This document shows positions 42,867 through 53,963 of a stretch of 64,000 nucleotides of DNA, in pieces. The notes below the pieces were generated by a model, which saw nothing but the letters and a program-made list of their open reading frames with translations, did no database searches and was not told the DNA's origin. Source of the stretch: Tritrichomonas musculus (taxonomy: Eukaryota > Parabasalia > Tritrichomonadida > Tritrichomonadidae); NCBI GenBank assembly GCA_039105265.1, contig JAPFFF010000012.1:4216001-4280000 (forward strand), given 5' to 3'. Each line of letters opens with the position of its first letter. The stretch's first letter is position 1. A program made the translations under genes and the position numbers.

Positions 42867-45800
42867 CTAATCACTTTCTTCATCAAACTCTAAATTTTCC
42901 CAAAAGTCGTCATCTAGTTTGAAATCATCAAACTTCGGAGCTTCTTCTCTTGTGGTAGAAATTTTGGTATTGTCGTTATCATTGTTTGGTACTTTCTTGT
43001 TTAATGACCATACAACAACTTCTTTTTCATCATTATCAGAATCTTTTTGTTCTTGAGTTGTTTGCTGTAAAGAAATGAATTTTTTCGGCTTTGGCCAAAC
43101 TATTTCGTAATCATTGGATGCTTTGCTTTTATCTTCATCATAATATTGCTCAAAAAATTCGGGACAAATTGCTTGAATTCTTTGCTTATTAACTTCAATA
43201 GGTTTTTTGTCAAGTTGAAAATATTGAGTCAAATAAGTGTCACTCAAAGGCTTGGCCTTCTTGTCTTTAACATTTTCTTTTTTACTTGATTTTGCATTGT
43301 TTTTGAAATAAGGTGATCTTTCACATATTTCGCTGCTCTTTGGAGTGTCAAAAGATGGAATTTCTTCAAATTCGTCTAAAGTAGCTTGATTTGTTGGACC
43401 TTCTTCATCAAAATTAATATTTTGGAACAAATCAATTCCGACATATTCTGAATCAATTACGTAAACAGAAAGTTCATTAGGATTGATTGGTTCATTGGAT
43501 AAGTAAACAGAAAAAGTCTTATTAGTATGGCCAGCAACCTTTTTAATATGAAAGTAATCAACCAGTAGGTCTCTTTCTTGGATTCCAACAAAAATATCAA
43601 CTTTATGATAAGGTGAAATGGGATCAAATTGACTCAAATTAGTTAAATTTATGAGAATTTCATCGCATTCATTACTTTTTGTTGACGGTTTCTTGCTAAT
43701 TGTAATAGAATATTGAGGTATCTTCTGGATCTCATCAACAATTTGTATCCCCCAGCCAGTTCGATGGTTTGTCATTTTATCAATTTGGTAGCTGGTCATT
43801 TTCCTTAAATCATTCATTGTCATCGTTAATGAATTTCTTTGGCTTTGACTTTTTCTTTCGCTGCTGTTTTGTAAAGACTTGAATCCAGAGGAAATTTTCT
43901 TTGCAAAAACTTCACCAATTCCTTTAACTTGCTGAGCTAGTCTTTCTGAATCATTTTCCCACATTTGGCGTTTGATGCACTTCAGAAGAATCGCACAATT
44001 TACAGCGCCTAAAAAACTTCTCTTGTTCTGACTAGCCATTAGTTGAAGCATACAAGCAAGGAGCCTTTCTGATGTTCTTTTAATCCGAGTGAATTCTTGT
44101 GATAAACTCCAATCTTCGATTTTACCAAGGGAAAGACAAGTGTCAATGAGAACAAATACTTTGGATTCAGCTGTGTAATTGTTGTTGCCAAAAATAGATG
44201 ATTTTTTATCGTTTTCAAAGTCATCATCAGTATTATAGATATCTATATCATTTGCATCTGATAGAAAGCGAAGTTTTGGATGGACACTCATTAGTCTGAG
44301 TTTTTGTTTTTCATCCTGTCGAACAATAACGTCATTTGAAAATTCAAATGATTTGCAAAGTAACGAAAGGACACTTTTTAAAGTCTTCGGAGGATTACTT
44401 TCATTATAAAGAATCATTGTGCCAATAAGTAGTCCGTATTGGGAGCAAAGGGAGCCAACATCTTCAGGGAATATTCTTTTCTTGCCTTGATCTTCTTCCG
44501 TTTCTTCGCTTGAATTTTCGTACTTTATAAAGTGGTGTTTTTCAAGCTCTTTTAAATGCTTCACAGCCAATTTATGAAGAAACTTAGAAACATTGCTTGC
44601 ATCAGTCAACTTGTAATGAAATGGATTTTTTTCCATGCGAATGTATAGGAAAGTTGACATTAGCCATCGAAGAACATCTTCCTCGTCATTGATGAATCCA
44701 AGTGCAATTTCAGCATTCAAATGCTCTTCGAGGTTGTTAAGTAAGGAACTTTCAATAGGATCGGACTGATCAATCATTTTTTCATATTTTTTAACATTAT
44801 CTTTTTCTGTCATTATTATGCAGACTCCTTCTTTTTCAAACTGAGGTCTTCCTGCTCTTCCTTGCATTTGGAGGATCTGTGTGGAGTCATATTCCTCAAG
44901 TGATCCATCTGTAAAGTGCTTTGTTCCTTTGATTATGACCAAATAAGCAGGTAAATTGACACCTTGTGCTAATGTCGAAGTTGTGCAAAGAATTCGAATG
45001 CTATTTTTCATAAACAATTGCTCAACTGTTGTTCGGTCTGATGGGCAGAGTCCTGCTGTATGTATCCCAACTCTGCTCTTCAATGTAAGCAGCAATGTTT
45101 TATCTCGAATATTTGATAAGATTATATTGTCTTCTTTCTGATTTTTAATTTGGTCTTGTTGTGATGGGCAAAAATCTGTTGCTAATTTTGATGCTGTTTT
45201 TTCACAGCTCTTTCTTGTGCAGCAAAAGATTAGAACAGGCTTATTTTTGGAGTATTGTCGAATAATTGGTGTCACTTTTGCTGTCAATGAAGATTCAAAC
45301 ATCCAATCATTAATTCGGGATCTAGATGAGGAGGAAGTTGAGTAGCCAAAAATTCTTGTATCAATCTTGGTGGACCTATATTTGTCATCAAATATGGTGT
45401 CATGTTTTACCTTTAGCCATTGTTTGAAGTCTTTGTAATTGCGTATAGTGGCTGATAATGCTAATACACGGATCTTTTTGTCGTATTCATAAGATTGAAT
45501 AGATTTCTGATCGTTAAGGTTTGTGCTTGCAAAACTTTTTTGCTCGCTGATAAAAAGTATCCTTGACATGACGGCTTCTAGAACGGCTCCACGGGAATCT
45601 GACATATTATGAACTTCATCAAATATAACTAATGAAAGTTGATCAAATGATTCGCAGTTCTTGTAATTTTTTCTTCGTATTGGTCGTGGTTTTGAACTAT
45701 AAATAAGTTCTTCTTTGCTCCCTTTCATTGATCTTGTTGCTAGGTCAAGTTTTTCTGGTGTTGTGCAAACAATAGTGGGTTTCTTTACTTTTCTTGGAAA

Positions 45801-46268
45801 AGCGCCTTGGGTATCGCTTGTAAGTTCTATAATATCAAGATTTGACAGTTCTGGAATCTTTTTGAACTTTTGAATCCAAGATAATGCTCGTTCTTGGCAT
45901 AAAGATTTTAATGGAGAAACATAAACAATAAGAGGTGGCTTAAGTTCATTTGTTAAGCTTGAATCTTGATATAATAAATCTTGTTGATCATTATTAATGC
46001 ACATCTCTTGTAATATGTGAGCAATTGCAAGTTCAGCTATAACAGTTTTCCCTGTTCCAGTTGGAGCTGATATGACAAGATTCTCATTGGTTTCAAAAGC
46101 AAGGTGAAAGCATTCTGATTGAACTGAATTAAAATTTTCGTATGGAAAAATTGAACGTAGATAATCAGGGAGAATTGTTGTTGGAATTAAATTTGATGAT
46201 TGTTTCTGTATAACTTCATCTCCTGGGACTGCATTTATATTTAATGGCGCTAGTGTACGCCGGTGCAT
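42867..46268 (-). CDS. HFM1: HFM1/MER3-like meiotic DNA helicase
   Basis: A 1133-residue superfamily 2 helicase of the Ski2 group. Walker A SAPTGTGKT is at 67-75, DEVH near 217, and motif VI QGRAGRP near 474. The opening LRSIFPYENFNSVQSECF is the typical HFM1/MER3 start. After the helicase comes a winged-helix and Sec63-like region with a helix-hairpin-helix (QQVKGIGEVFAKK) and TGWGIQIVDEI. MER3 helps resolve meiotic crossovers. Brr2-type and Ski2-type paralogues differ in start sequence and length. The last 200 residues are charged and poorly conserved. A full meiotic helicase in a trichomonad agrees with earlier reports of a meiotic toolkit in this group. Confidence 0.9.
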   Translation of the reverse strand: MHRRTLAPLNINAVPGDEVIQKQSSNLIPTTILPDYLRSIFPYENFNSVQSECFHLAFETNENLVISAPTGTGKTVIAELAIAHILQEMCINNDQQDLLYQDSSLTNELKPPLIVYVSPLKSLCQERALSWIQKFKKIPELSNLDIIELTSDTQGAFPRKVKKPTIVCTTPEKLDLATRSMKGSKEELIYSSKPRPIRRKNYKNCESFDQLSLVIFDEVHNMSDSRGAVLEAVMSRILFISEQKSFASTNLNDQKSIQSYEYDKKIRVLALSATIRNYKDFKQWLKVKHDTIFDDKYRSTKIDTRIFGYSTSSSSRSRINDWMFESSLTAKVTPIIRQYSKNKPVLIFCCTRKSCEKTASKLATDFCPSQQDQIKNQKEDNIILSNIRDKTLLLTLKSRVGIHTAGLCPSDRTTVEQLFMKNSIRILCTTSTLAQGVNLPAYLVIIKGTKHFTDGSLEEYDSTQILQMQGRAGRPQFEKEGVCIIMTEKDNVKKYEKMIDQSDPIESSLLNNLEEHLNAEIALGFINDEEDVLRWLMSTFLYIRMEKNPFHYKLTDASNVSKFLHKLAVKHLKELEKHHFIKYENSSEETEEDQGKKRIFPEDVGSLCSQYGLLIGTMILYNESNPPKTLKSVLSLLCKSFEFSNDVIVRQDEKQKLRLMSVHPKLRFLSDANDIDIYNTDDDFENDKKSSIFGNNNYTAESKVFVLIDTCLSLGKIEDWSLSQEFTRIKRTSERLLACMLQLMASQNKRSFLGAVNCAILLKCIKRQMWENDSERLAQQVKGIGEVFAKKISSGFKSLQNSSERKSQSQRNSLTMTMNDLRKMTSYQIDKMTNHRTGWGIQIVDEIQKIPQYSITISKKPSTKSNECDEILINLTNLSQFDPISPYHKVDIFVGIQERDLLVDYFHIKKVAGHTNKTFSVYLSNEPINPNELSVYVIDSEYVGIDLFQNINFDEEGPTNQATLDEFEEIPSFDTPKSSEICERSPYFKNNAKSSKKENVKDKKAKPLSDTYLTQYFQLDKKPIEVNKQRIQAICPEFFEQYYDEDKSKASNDYEIVWPKPKKFISLQQTTQEQKDSDNDEKEVVVWSLNKKVPNNDNDNTKISTTREEAPKFDDFKLDDDFWENLEFDEESD

Positions 46269-46486
46269 TTGAGAAAGGATAAATAAATGTAATTTTTAGC
46301 ATCAAATAAAAGATAAGCGAAATATAAATTTGATGTTTAAAATGAACAAAGTTAGTTAATAAAAGGTGAAATAATAATTATAGGTTTTCTGCATAAATTA
46401 AAGAACATTTAAAAGAAAAAAGATATTATATAAATAAACGAAATAATATATATTTATTAAAATAGTAAAAAACATTAAAATAACAA

Positions 46487-46966
46487 TTAATTTGTTCCAG
46501 AAATGCGCATTGGTGACCAATTAAGAGCTGGTGAACCATTTGTTTTTTGATCACTTTCCATATTGCTGTGTGTAAATCCATTATCATGATTTGACTTGAT
46601 CTCATTAGGATAATAATGATTTTTTTCGTCGGAATTATCATTTTTAGTTTGCTGTGAATAGTTTCTTCCTCCTGCTCTTCTAGCAGGTCCTTTATTATAT
46701 GAATGACGTCTTAATTGTTGAAGAGGAGTAAAGTTTTGTTTTTTCAATTGTTGTGGTCGATTTTCGAAAAACTGATCAAATTTGGCTCGGTTTTCATTTG
46801 GTTTGCAATTGCTAATTTCCATATCATTGATTTTCAATTCATTTGTATGAGTGATACTCTGCTTAATATCAATATCTTCTTCGACATATTCATCATCATA
46901 TGATCCACGACCGGCAGTTACATCAAAATAAATTTTTGATTGCTTTCTATCTATCATTTGGCACAT
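46487..46966 (-). CDS. Small basic protein of unknown function
   Basis: 159 residues, ATG at 46964-46966, no domain recognised. It starts with MIDRKQSKIYFDV and an acidic DDEYVEEDID stretch, then a basic Arg/Gln/Asn-rich half (QQLKKQNFTPLQQLRRHSYN). No membrane span or signal. A real gene is likely from its ATG and even composition, but a chance frame is not excluded. It sits 218 bases from the HFM1 start, same strand. Confidence 0.5.
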   Translation of the reverse strand: MCQMIDRKQSKIYFDVTAGRGSYDDEYVEEDIDIKQSITHTNELKINDMEISNCKPNENRAKFDQFFENRPQQLKKQNFTPLQQLRRHSYNKGPARRAGGRNYSQQTKNDNSDEKNHYYPNEIKSNHDNGFTHSNMESDQKTNGSPALNWSPMRISGTN

Positions 46967-47271
46967 TATTAATAAAAATGAAGTAAATTGAAAAACACAA
47001 AAATTTCATAATTTATTTAATATTTTCTGATAATTATTTTTTTATAAATTTTTTTTCAGAGATTTATAGATTTTATGGATTTTACTAATTGAAAATAATT
47101 CAGTAATTTGAAAATAATTTAATGATAAAATTATTTCAATTTTCCAAAATATTGATATGTTAATATTTAGTAAAATTATCAATATTAACATAATTTTACT
47201 TAATATTAACTTTTTTTTTTTTTATCAATATTAAAAAAAAGTTTGCGATAAAGAAAGAATCTATTATTGAT
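46967..47271. other. Intergenic, no gene seen
   Basis: About 305 bases of AT-rich spacer with ATATTAAC-type repeats; no feature recognised. Confidence 0.45.
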
Positions 47272-47994
47272 ATGGTCAATCATTGTCAAGGCCAGAAAAT
47301 CGAGATTAATGATGATAATGTTTTTGAATTAAACTTCTTAGCCAATCATTTTATCATTAAAACATTAAGTGATTCCACTGTAAAATACTTTTCAGACCAT
47401 CCATATCTTGCGACAAAACTTCTATTTTTCAATCAATTTACTGATATTTTTGATATGGGGAAGATAATCGACATAGTATCACAAAACCAAAAAGAATTGA
47501 TTGATGATGAATATTTACTTCTATTTGATATTCAAACGCTCTAAAAAATCTTCTTAAGAACAGATGATAAAAATGAGGTCAAAATATTTGACCAAAAAAC
47601 AATTGAATTTTTTCTTAAGTGTCTTGATATATTTGGTAGAAGTGTTTCTCCATTATTTGGGATTGTTGACTTTAATAAAATTCCTAGAAAATATATAAGA
47701 CGATTATTGTATGATTATAAGGATACCTTTGATTTTAATTTCATTAATAAAGATTTACTTCTTGAAAAATTTCAAATTCAAATTAAATTAGATTGTGAAA
47801 AAGATATAATTAAGGAAGGTGTTATTGAACTTAAAAGCAAAATCCAACAAATTAATTATAAGTTATCCCAATTGGATAAGATCATTGATGAAAAAATCAA
47901 ATCTTTACTGCATGGAAAGCAGCATATTAGAGAAGAGATAAACCAGCTAGAAACTCAGCAAAATCAAAACTCAAATGAAATTCAGCAGCTTAAA

Positions 47995-48414
47995 GATGGC
48001 CCATCAGTAAAAGAGCAACTTGAAGAATTAAAAATTGAAGTAAGTCGATTGAAAGCAAATGAAACTCATTCAATCAGAGATGGTCCATCAGTAAAAGAGC
48101 AACTTAAAGAATTAAAAATTGCAATAAGTCTATTGAAAACAAATGAAGTTCAATCAATCAAAGATGACCCATTACTCGAGGAGCAGCTTAATGAATTAAA
48201 AATTGAAGTAAGCCAATTGAAAGAAAATGAAGTTCATTCAATCAGAGATGGTCCATCAGTAAAAGAGCAACTTGAAGAATAAAAATTTGAAGTAAAACAT
48301 TTGAAAACTAATGAAAATCAATCAATCAGAGATGACTCATCACAAGAGGAGTGGCTAAATGAATTAAAAACTGTAGTAAGCCAATTGAAAGCAAATGAAA
48401 CTCATTCAATCAAA
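47995..48414 (+). repeat. 84-bp tandem repeat, five units
   Basis: Each unit encodes 28 residues starting D-G-P-S-V-K-E-Q-L, exactly four heptads. Units differ by a few bases, and the fourth includes the stop described for the pseudogene. Confidence 0.85.
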
Positions 48415-48896
48415 GATGAAACAAATTCATTGAATAATCAGTTTAGTCAAATAATGAATGAAAATGATGAGAAGAATCGGCGGATGTCTGCAAATTGGAG
48501 TGAATATGAAAATGAAATTCAAAAGCTTAATGAAGCTGTTCATAAAATCGCGTCATTGAAAACAAGAACAGCAAAAGTAAGAAGAGTTCTAGAAAGAGCA
48601 AGTTGGTGAATAAAAAGAGCCAGCTTCAGCAAATTGAGCTGCATTCTGAATTAAACAAAATAAATGAAGACGAAATCATCTCTAGGAAAGTAGCCAATAA
48701 TGGTGGAATAAGTCCCAACGTTGATTTTATTCAAGAAATTAAAGATGAATTAGTGCATCTTTCTTGCATTTGCATTGATTTCAGAAGAAAAGATGATTTT
48801 GATGCCGACCATTCAGTGAAAAATGTTTTGAATAAAATCTATAAGTGTGGTGATTCTAATAATGATTGCTTTGAAACTCAGGTAAACAATGACAAA

Positions 48897-49014
48897 CAAA
48901 CAGCTAATGACAACCAAACAGCTAATGATAATCAGACAGCTAATGACAATCAGACAGCTAATGACAATCAAACAGCTAATGGTAATCAAACAGCTAATGG
49001 TAATCAAACAGCTT
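48897..49014 (+). repeat. 18-bp tandem repeat (QTANDN)
   Basis: About six to seven units of CAAACAGCTAATGACAAC with small changes. Confidence 0.85.
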
Positions 49015-49289
49015 ATTTGATTCTGCGAATTCTAGTTCAAAATCAAAAGAATCGATGAAATTTGATTCTATTTCATCTTGGAAAGCCAAACTGAAGTCCA
49101 AACCGCCGATCATTGAATCTTCATAAACGGGAAACGCAAGCATTGACGAATCATCTGCTGAAAAAGAGAAAACTCTAACTGATCGCCAAAAAGTAGTTGA
49201 TTTGTCAAATGCAACTGAAAAAGAAGCATTGAAATCAAAATCTGCATCAGTAGGCACGAATGATGTAATGACGAAACCTTTTTCTTATT

Positions 49290-49520
49290 TATTGAAAGCA
49301 TCAATGAAAATGGCATCAATGAAAATGGCATCAATGAAAATGGCATCAATGAAAATGGCATCAATGAAAATGGCATCAATGAAAATGGCATCAATGCAAA
49401 TGGCATCAATGAAAATGGCATCAATGAAAATGGCATCAATGAAAATGGCATCAATGAAAATGGCATCAATGCAAATGGTATCAATGCAAATGGCATCAAT
49501 GAAAATGGCATCAATGAAAA
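49290..49520 (+). repeat. 15-bp tandem repeat (GINEN)
   Basis: About fifteen units of GGCATCAATGAAAAT. The frame read by the downstream coding part gives GINEN; other frames give ASMKM. Confidence 0.9.
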
Positions 49521-50169
49521 TTCGGGTAAATTTGATGAGCTGAGTTCAATTTTTATTGATTCGCATGTGCATGAAGATATGGAAGGACTAAAAAAAATTG
49601 CCAAAAATATTGTAGTCATACTTGTTCAATTGATGGAATCCCACAAAAAAACTCTCGCTGGCTGCCCCAGCGCAGATTGCTTTTTTGCTTTCAGCGCTGA
49701 AATTTCCAACTATTTTGGTGAAATTCTTTCTGATCTTTTTTCAAATGAGGAAAACGCCATGATTTTGCCACTGTTCAGTTATTTTCATTATTGCACACAA
49801 GTCAAGTCCTTCCCTGACCAATATTGCTCTTTCAATGACTTTTTAAATGATTTTGATAATTTCGGCACTAATTCTTCGAACCGGCTACAGGAGAAATTTT
49901 CCAGCATATATTTTCCAAATATTTCGAGAAAAGTGGAAGATATTGACAATGGTGATCTGTCTAATATTTTTCTTGATATTGTCGATTTTGTAGATTGTCA
50001 TTACAAAAAAGATGAATCCCCAGATGTTTCACAAAATATTTATTCAAATAGAAATTCAGAAGATGAAGTCTTAAATTTAAGTGATGTATTTGCTCATGAA
50101 TCGGACAAGAAATCACGTTTGTACAATATCTTCTTAGATTTTCAGTCATCAATAAATTCTAAAAAATAA

Positions 50170-50486
50170 AGCTAAAAAGTTTGAATAAAAAGACTTTTTC
50201 ATCACGACTTTTTAGACTTATGTATATTTCAGTGATTTTTTAATCACACACTTTTAGACTTAGAATAATTAACTTGACTTTTTCATCAATCAAGTTCGAG
50301 TCTACCTATATTAACTAAATGTTCTTTTTTTTTTTTTTTTTTTTTGATTTGTAAATTTTATAATAAATAATTTTTATTTGATAGAGTAATAGAAAAATCA
50401 AAGTAAAGCATGTATATCTTTTAATTTATCCAAAAATGGATTATTATTTAGTTTTTAAGGATTTTGTTTATTTTAAAATTCGGAAA
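50170..50486. other. Intergenic, no gene seen
   Basis: AT-rich spacer with repeated ACTTTTTAGACTTA-like words near 50200-50270 and a T21 tract near 50324. Confidence 0.5.
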
Positions 50487-50558
50487 GGGTGATTGGTCTA
50501 GTGGTATGATTCTCGCTTTGGGTGCGAGAGGTCTCGGGTTCAATTCCCGAATCGCCCC
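50487..50558 (+). tRNA. tRNA-Pro (anticodon TGG)
   Basis: A full cloverleaf of 72 bases. Acceptor GGGTGAT pairs with ATCGCCC, and the discriminator is C. The anticodon stem CTCGC/GCGAG encloses the loop TTTGGGT with anticodon TGG at 50519-50521. The T-arm is CTCGGGTTCAATTCCCGA. A T-rich pol III stop (T7) lies just downstream. No intron. Confidence 0.96.
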
Positions 50559-50883
50559 TAAATTTTTTTAAAAGTATGATTTTCATTTTATTGACTGCTC
50601 CAATTATTAAATATTTTATCTCCTTATTTTAAGGGTTGATTGACTTATGATCTATAATATTGTAAGTCAATCATCTTCAAAGCAACTTTTCTGAAAATGT
50701 CTCAGATATTTTTTTTTTTTGTATGAAGAATTATTAAAATTTAATTATTTGAAGGTAAAAAATATTAATATATAAGCATTCTCATAAAAAAAACTAATTG
50801 GAAAACAAAAAAAAAAATAATTAATTGAGAATTTAGATAAAGAAAAGAATCTTTTCTTTAAATTACTTGATTAAGTTAATCAA
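50559..50883. other. Spacer with an 11-bp-stem hairpin
   Basis: TGATTGACTTA at 50637-50647 pairs with TAAGTCAATCA at 50663-50673 across a 15-base loop, between tRNA-Pro and the 3' end of the convergent Pmp-like gene. No gene in the spacer. Confidence 0.65.
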
Positions 50884-53610
50884 TTAATTATTCTTTCGTT
50901 GTTTGATTGTGATGATGACAAGAACGACAACAACGATTGCAATTACAGCAATACCACATGCAGCTGCAATTCCGATTGCCATTGCTAAATTCAATTCTTC
51001 TTCTTCTGGTTCAACATAATTGTCCCATTCTACATCAGCTCTATGGCAATCCCATTGGATATTGTCGGATATTCCATAAACCAAGCCATCTCTTGTTTCA
51101 TTAGCATCAACGCATATATTACCAGATAATCTGAAATTGGATCCTTCATCATTTGCAAAGTAAAGGTATTTAGATGATACGGATGTAATGTTTGCCTTGT
51201 TAAATGAGAAAGCATTAAATCCAAGTTGGAGATTTCCGGATTTCTTCATGTTAATATAAAATTGTTGGGTGTTGCTAGCAAGTTCACTTCGGAACCTATT
51301 ATTGGCAATAACAACTTCATCATTGTTAATATCTTTGTGAGGATTACGGATGATAGCATAAACTCCAGTTCCATGAGTGTTACCTTTAGTAATTTCGTTG
51401 TTCAAGAAGAAGCATTTTCTTAATGATGATCTTGCGCATGGAGAGTAATATAAAGCACCACCGTCATTAGTTGCTTGATTAGTGTAGAATTTACAATTTT
51501 CGATTGTTGAGCTGGTTGGTCTTGAATTAACGAAATAAAAGGCACCACCATATAATCCTGCAGAGCAAGATTCAAATATGCTATCGCGGACATTTAAATC
51601 GCATGTATTTCCTGAGTAAGTTGCGTAAATAGCACCACCATTGCCTTCTGTGGAGCACTTCCAAAAGTTACATCCTGATACAATAAGAGGAGCATTAACG
51701 ATATGAACAGCACCACCATCCATTTCTGCTGGTGCTTTTATGCTGCTGAAGCAAACATTCTTTAATTCAACTCTTTCAACTGAATCCCTACGTAATTGTG
51801 GTTCGGGGCATTCTTCTGTAGCAGGTGGCTTTTCAGCTTCTGGACACTTATTAGTTTCTGGACAGTTAAAAACGATATTCTGGTTTAATCCAGCAATGTC
51901 TGAAGGAGCGATGATAGTATCAGCTCCACCTTGAACGCAATTGCATCCAATAAAAGTAACTTGTTTAAGCTTTCCGATGGCATCAATGACAAAGCTCTGG
52001 TATGATGTAGCACCTTCACTTACTGCGAATGTATTATCGCCCATAATGAGATGAGCTCTTGGTTCAATATCGGTCTCTAATTTAATACTTTCGATACGAA
52101 CATCTACTAAATTGTTTTCTGATGGGGTGAATGTGAATGAATTGCCAATTAATGTGAAACGATCATTTGTATCTTTACCATTAGCATGGCCAACTCTTGC
52201 ATATAAAGAAGATCCATTTAATGCTTGGTTATTTTCAAAAGTGCAATGACGAACTGCAATTAAATCTCTTGAACTTACATAGACAGCACCTCCTAGTTTT
52301 CCTGCAATGTTATTTGTAAAAGTGCATCCCTCAACGGTGATCGAATGACGATCTGGCTGAAGTGTTTGAAGGAAAAGTGCTCCTCCATTATTTGTAACAT
52401 TGCAATTTTCGAACTTTGAGCCAATAATGGAGCAGGTGTAAACAGCATCAGTTCCTGAAAAGGCAACATAAATAGCGCCACCTCCATAGCTTCTTGCCGA
52501 TGTATAGCATTGAATGAATTTACATTCAACGATTGAGCTAGTAACTCTATCGATAGCGATTGCTCCACCTCCAATATCATTCTTAAGGTATTCAATGTTT
52601 GAAAACTTGGCCTTGACTAATATTAAATTAGGTGGATATTCTTTATATAAACGAAGAACTCTTTCCTCATATGGTGTATAGCCTTCATTGTCTGGTTTTG
52701 GTACTGGTGTTGGTTCAATTGGTGGAGCTTCGCAATTGCCTAAATCTGTGCAGTCATATGCAAAAGTTGAGTTTGGGTTAAACGAGAATGGTAACGAAAC
52801 TGTTCCGTAAACATCTTTAACGCAATTACATCCTGAGAATTTAATTGATTCAAAGTGGGAGTTATGTTCAGAAATTTCTAATTGTTTGTAGCCAGTAATA
52901 TTTGATGGATTGGAAATAATTGAAAAAGTGCAGCCTCCTAATTCGAGATTTGCATTTGGAGTTGTGTCTGAAGTTAAAACATAGGAATCAATATAAACAT
53001 TAACTGATTTCTTGCTAGTAGGTGTAAATTCGAATGTATTTTCTTGAATAATAAGTTCATTTACGTTGTAACGATCGTTCCAACCAATTCGGCACCAAAT
53101 TGATGAACCAACATCAGATGCTCTATTACCATTGAAAGAGCATTTTTCAATGGTGCATGAATCACGAACCATTGCATAAATTGCACCTCCACTTTTTCCT
53201 GCAGTATTTGCTGTAAATGTACAGCCTGTTATTGTAAGCGAATGAGAATTTGATTGCGTAACTTGTGCATAAACAGCTCCACCATGTGTTTTAGATTCAC
53301 AATTGGAAAATAGTGTATCTGAAATTTTACATTCATAATTTGAAGCACTTCCTGAATACATTAAGTATATTGCACCTCCATTTGTTGCTTTGCAAGAATC
53401 AAACTTGCAGTTAACTAATGTGCAACTAACTTTATTTTTATTGATAAGTATGCCTCCACCGTTTTCTTCGATATCTCCAAGTTGTGAAAATAGGGCATTC
53501 TCTAAGTTGATTGGTTCTGTAGAATCAGCAATTCTGGTATGAGCTTTGTAATCATCTTTTGTTCCTTTGATAGAAACTGAAAGCTGGTATAATAAAAAGA
53601 GACCAAGCAT
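50884..53610 (-). CDS. Pmp-like surface protein with GGAIY beta-helix repeats
   Basis: A 908-residue protein with a short signal-like start (MLGLFLLYQLSVSIKG), a large extracellular part, a single membrane span near 873-902 (GIAAACGIAVIAIVVVVLVI) and a short basic tail. It contains three repeated modules of about 270-300 residues. Each holds GGAIY/GGALF motifs (for example TNGGAIYLMYSG, NNGGALFLQTLQ, GNGGAIYATYSG) typical of right-handed beta-helix Pmp repeats. The modules are joined by Pro-rich linkers (PPIEPTPVPKP, PPATEECPEP). Pmp-like proteins are adhesin-type surface molecules in trichomonads. An initiator-like motif lies 16 bases upstream. Confidence 0.87.
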   Translation of the reverse strand: MLGLFLLYQLSVSIKGTKDDYKAHTRIADSTEPINLENALFSQLGDIEENGGGILINKNKVSCTLVNCKFDSCKATNGGAIYLMYSGSASNYECKISDTLFSNCESKTHGGAVYAQVTQSNSHSLTITGCTFTANTAGKSGGAIYAMVRDSCTIEKCSFNGNRASDVGSSIWCRIGWNDRYNVNELIIQENTFEFTPTSKKSVNVYIDSYVLTSDTTPNANLELGGCTFSIISNPSNITGYKQLEISEHNSHFESIKFSGCNCVKDVYGTVSLPFSFNPNSTFAYDCTDLGNCEAPPIEPTPVPKPDNEGYTPYEERVLRLYKEYPPNLILVKAKFSNIEYLKNDIGGGAIAIDRVTSSIVECKFIQCYTSARSYGGGAIYVAFSGTDAVYTCSIIGSKFENCNVTNNGGALFLQTLQPDRHSITVEGCTFTNNIAGKLGGAVYVSSRDLIAVRHCTFENNQALNGSSLYARVGHANGKDTNDRFTLIGNSFTFTPSENNLVDVRIESIKLETDIEPRAHLIMGDNTFAVSEGATSYQSFVIDAIGKLKQVTFIGCNCVQGGADTIIAPSDIAGLNQNIVFNCPETNKCPEAEKPPATEECPEPQLRRDSVERVELKNVCFSSIKAPAEMDGGAVHIVNAPLIVSGCNFWKCSTEGNGGAIYATYSGNTCDLNVRDSIFESCSAGLYGGAFYFVNSRPTSSTIENCKFYTNQATNDGGALYYSPCARSSLRKCFFLNNEITKGNTHGTGVYAIIRNPHKDINNDEVVIANNRFRSELASNTQQFYINMKKSGNLQLGFNAFSFNKANITSVSSKYLYFANDEGSNFRLSGNICVDANETRDGLVYGISDNIQWDCHRADVEWDNYVEPEEEELNLAMAIGIAAACGIAVIAIVVVVLVIITIKQRKNN

Positions 53611-53620
53611 TGAGAATGGA

Positions 53621-53628
53621 TGAAATGA
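53621..53628 (-). promoter_or_regulatory. Initiator-like motif, Pmp-like gene
   Basis: Minus-strand TCATTTCA, matching TCAYTWY; the predicted +1 is 16 bases before the ATG. Confidence 0.45.
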
Positions 53629-53963
53629 TAAAATTTCAGAATTTACAATTCAAAAAAAAAATTTAAAATTAAAATATCTCAATCAAAAAAGAGTTTTAGA
53701 AGAGTTTTTATTTTAAAAAAAATAAAATGTGATTCTAATATTTAAATATTTGAAATAGGTTGACTTTTAATAAAATTTTTTCATAAATATTGCTTTTTAT
53801 TGTTTTTTAAGTGATATAACATCAAACAACGGAATTGAAAAAGTATACAAAAGTGGGGAAAATTGAGAATTATCAATTCAAAATATTTACAAAAAATGAA
53901 TTGATTTTATATTGAAAAAATTTTTTTTGGCATTTTCTTATTTAACTAATATTATTATGTTTG

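Larger units (their letters stand above)
47272..50169 (+). pseudogene. Broken BTB/BACK-like coiled-coil gene with tandem repeats
   Basis: The first part (to about 47700) has a helical BACK-like region, FELNFLANHFIIKTLSDSTV. A coiled coil follows, with five 28-residue repeats of four heptads each (84-bp units, 47995-48414). Seven or more QTANDN units (18 bp, 48897-49014) and about sixteen GINEN units (15 bp, 49290-49520) come next, then a globular C-terminal part (about 49567-50169). In-frame TAA codons occur at 47542-47544 and 48280-48282, and the reading frame changes at about 48600, 49030 and inside the 15-bp array, so no single protein is made. The second stop differs from its sister repeat units only by a shifted T. 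Host gene; sequencing errors in homopolymers could explain some breaks. Confidence 0.7.

Noticed and set aside
48813-49007. Regular 18-bp array considered as CRISPR
   Set aside because: Units are contiguous without spacers and code for QTANDN in a eukaryotic gene.
49202-49543. ASMKM repeat protein
   Set aside because: Alternative frame of the 15-bp array; the downstream coding frame reads GINEN.
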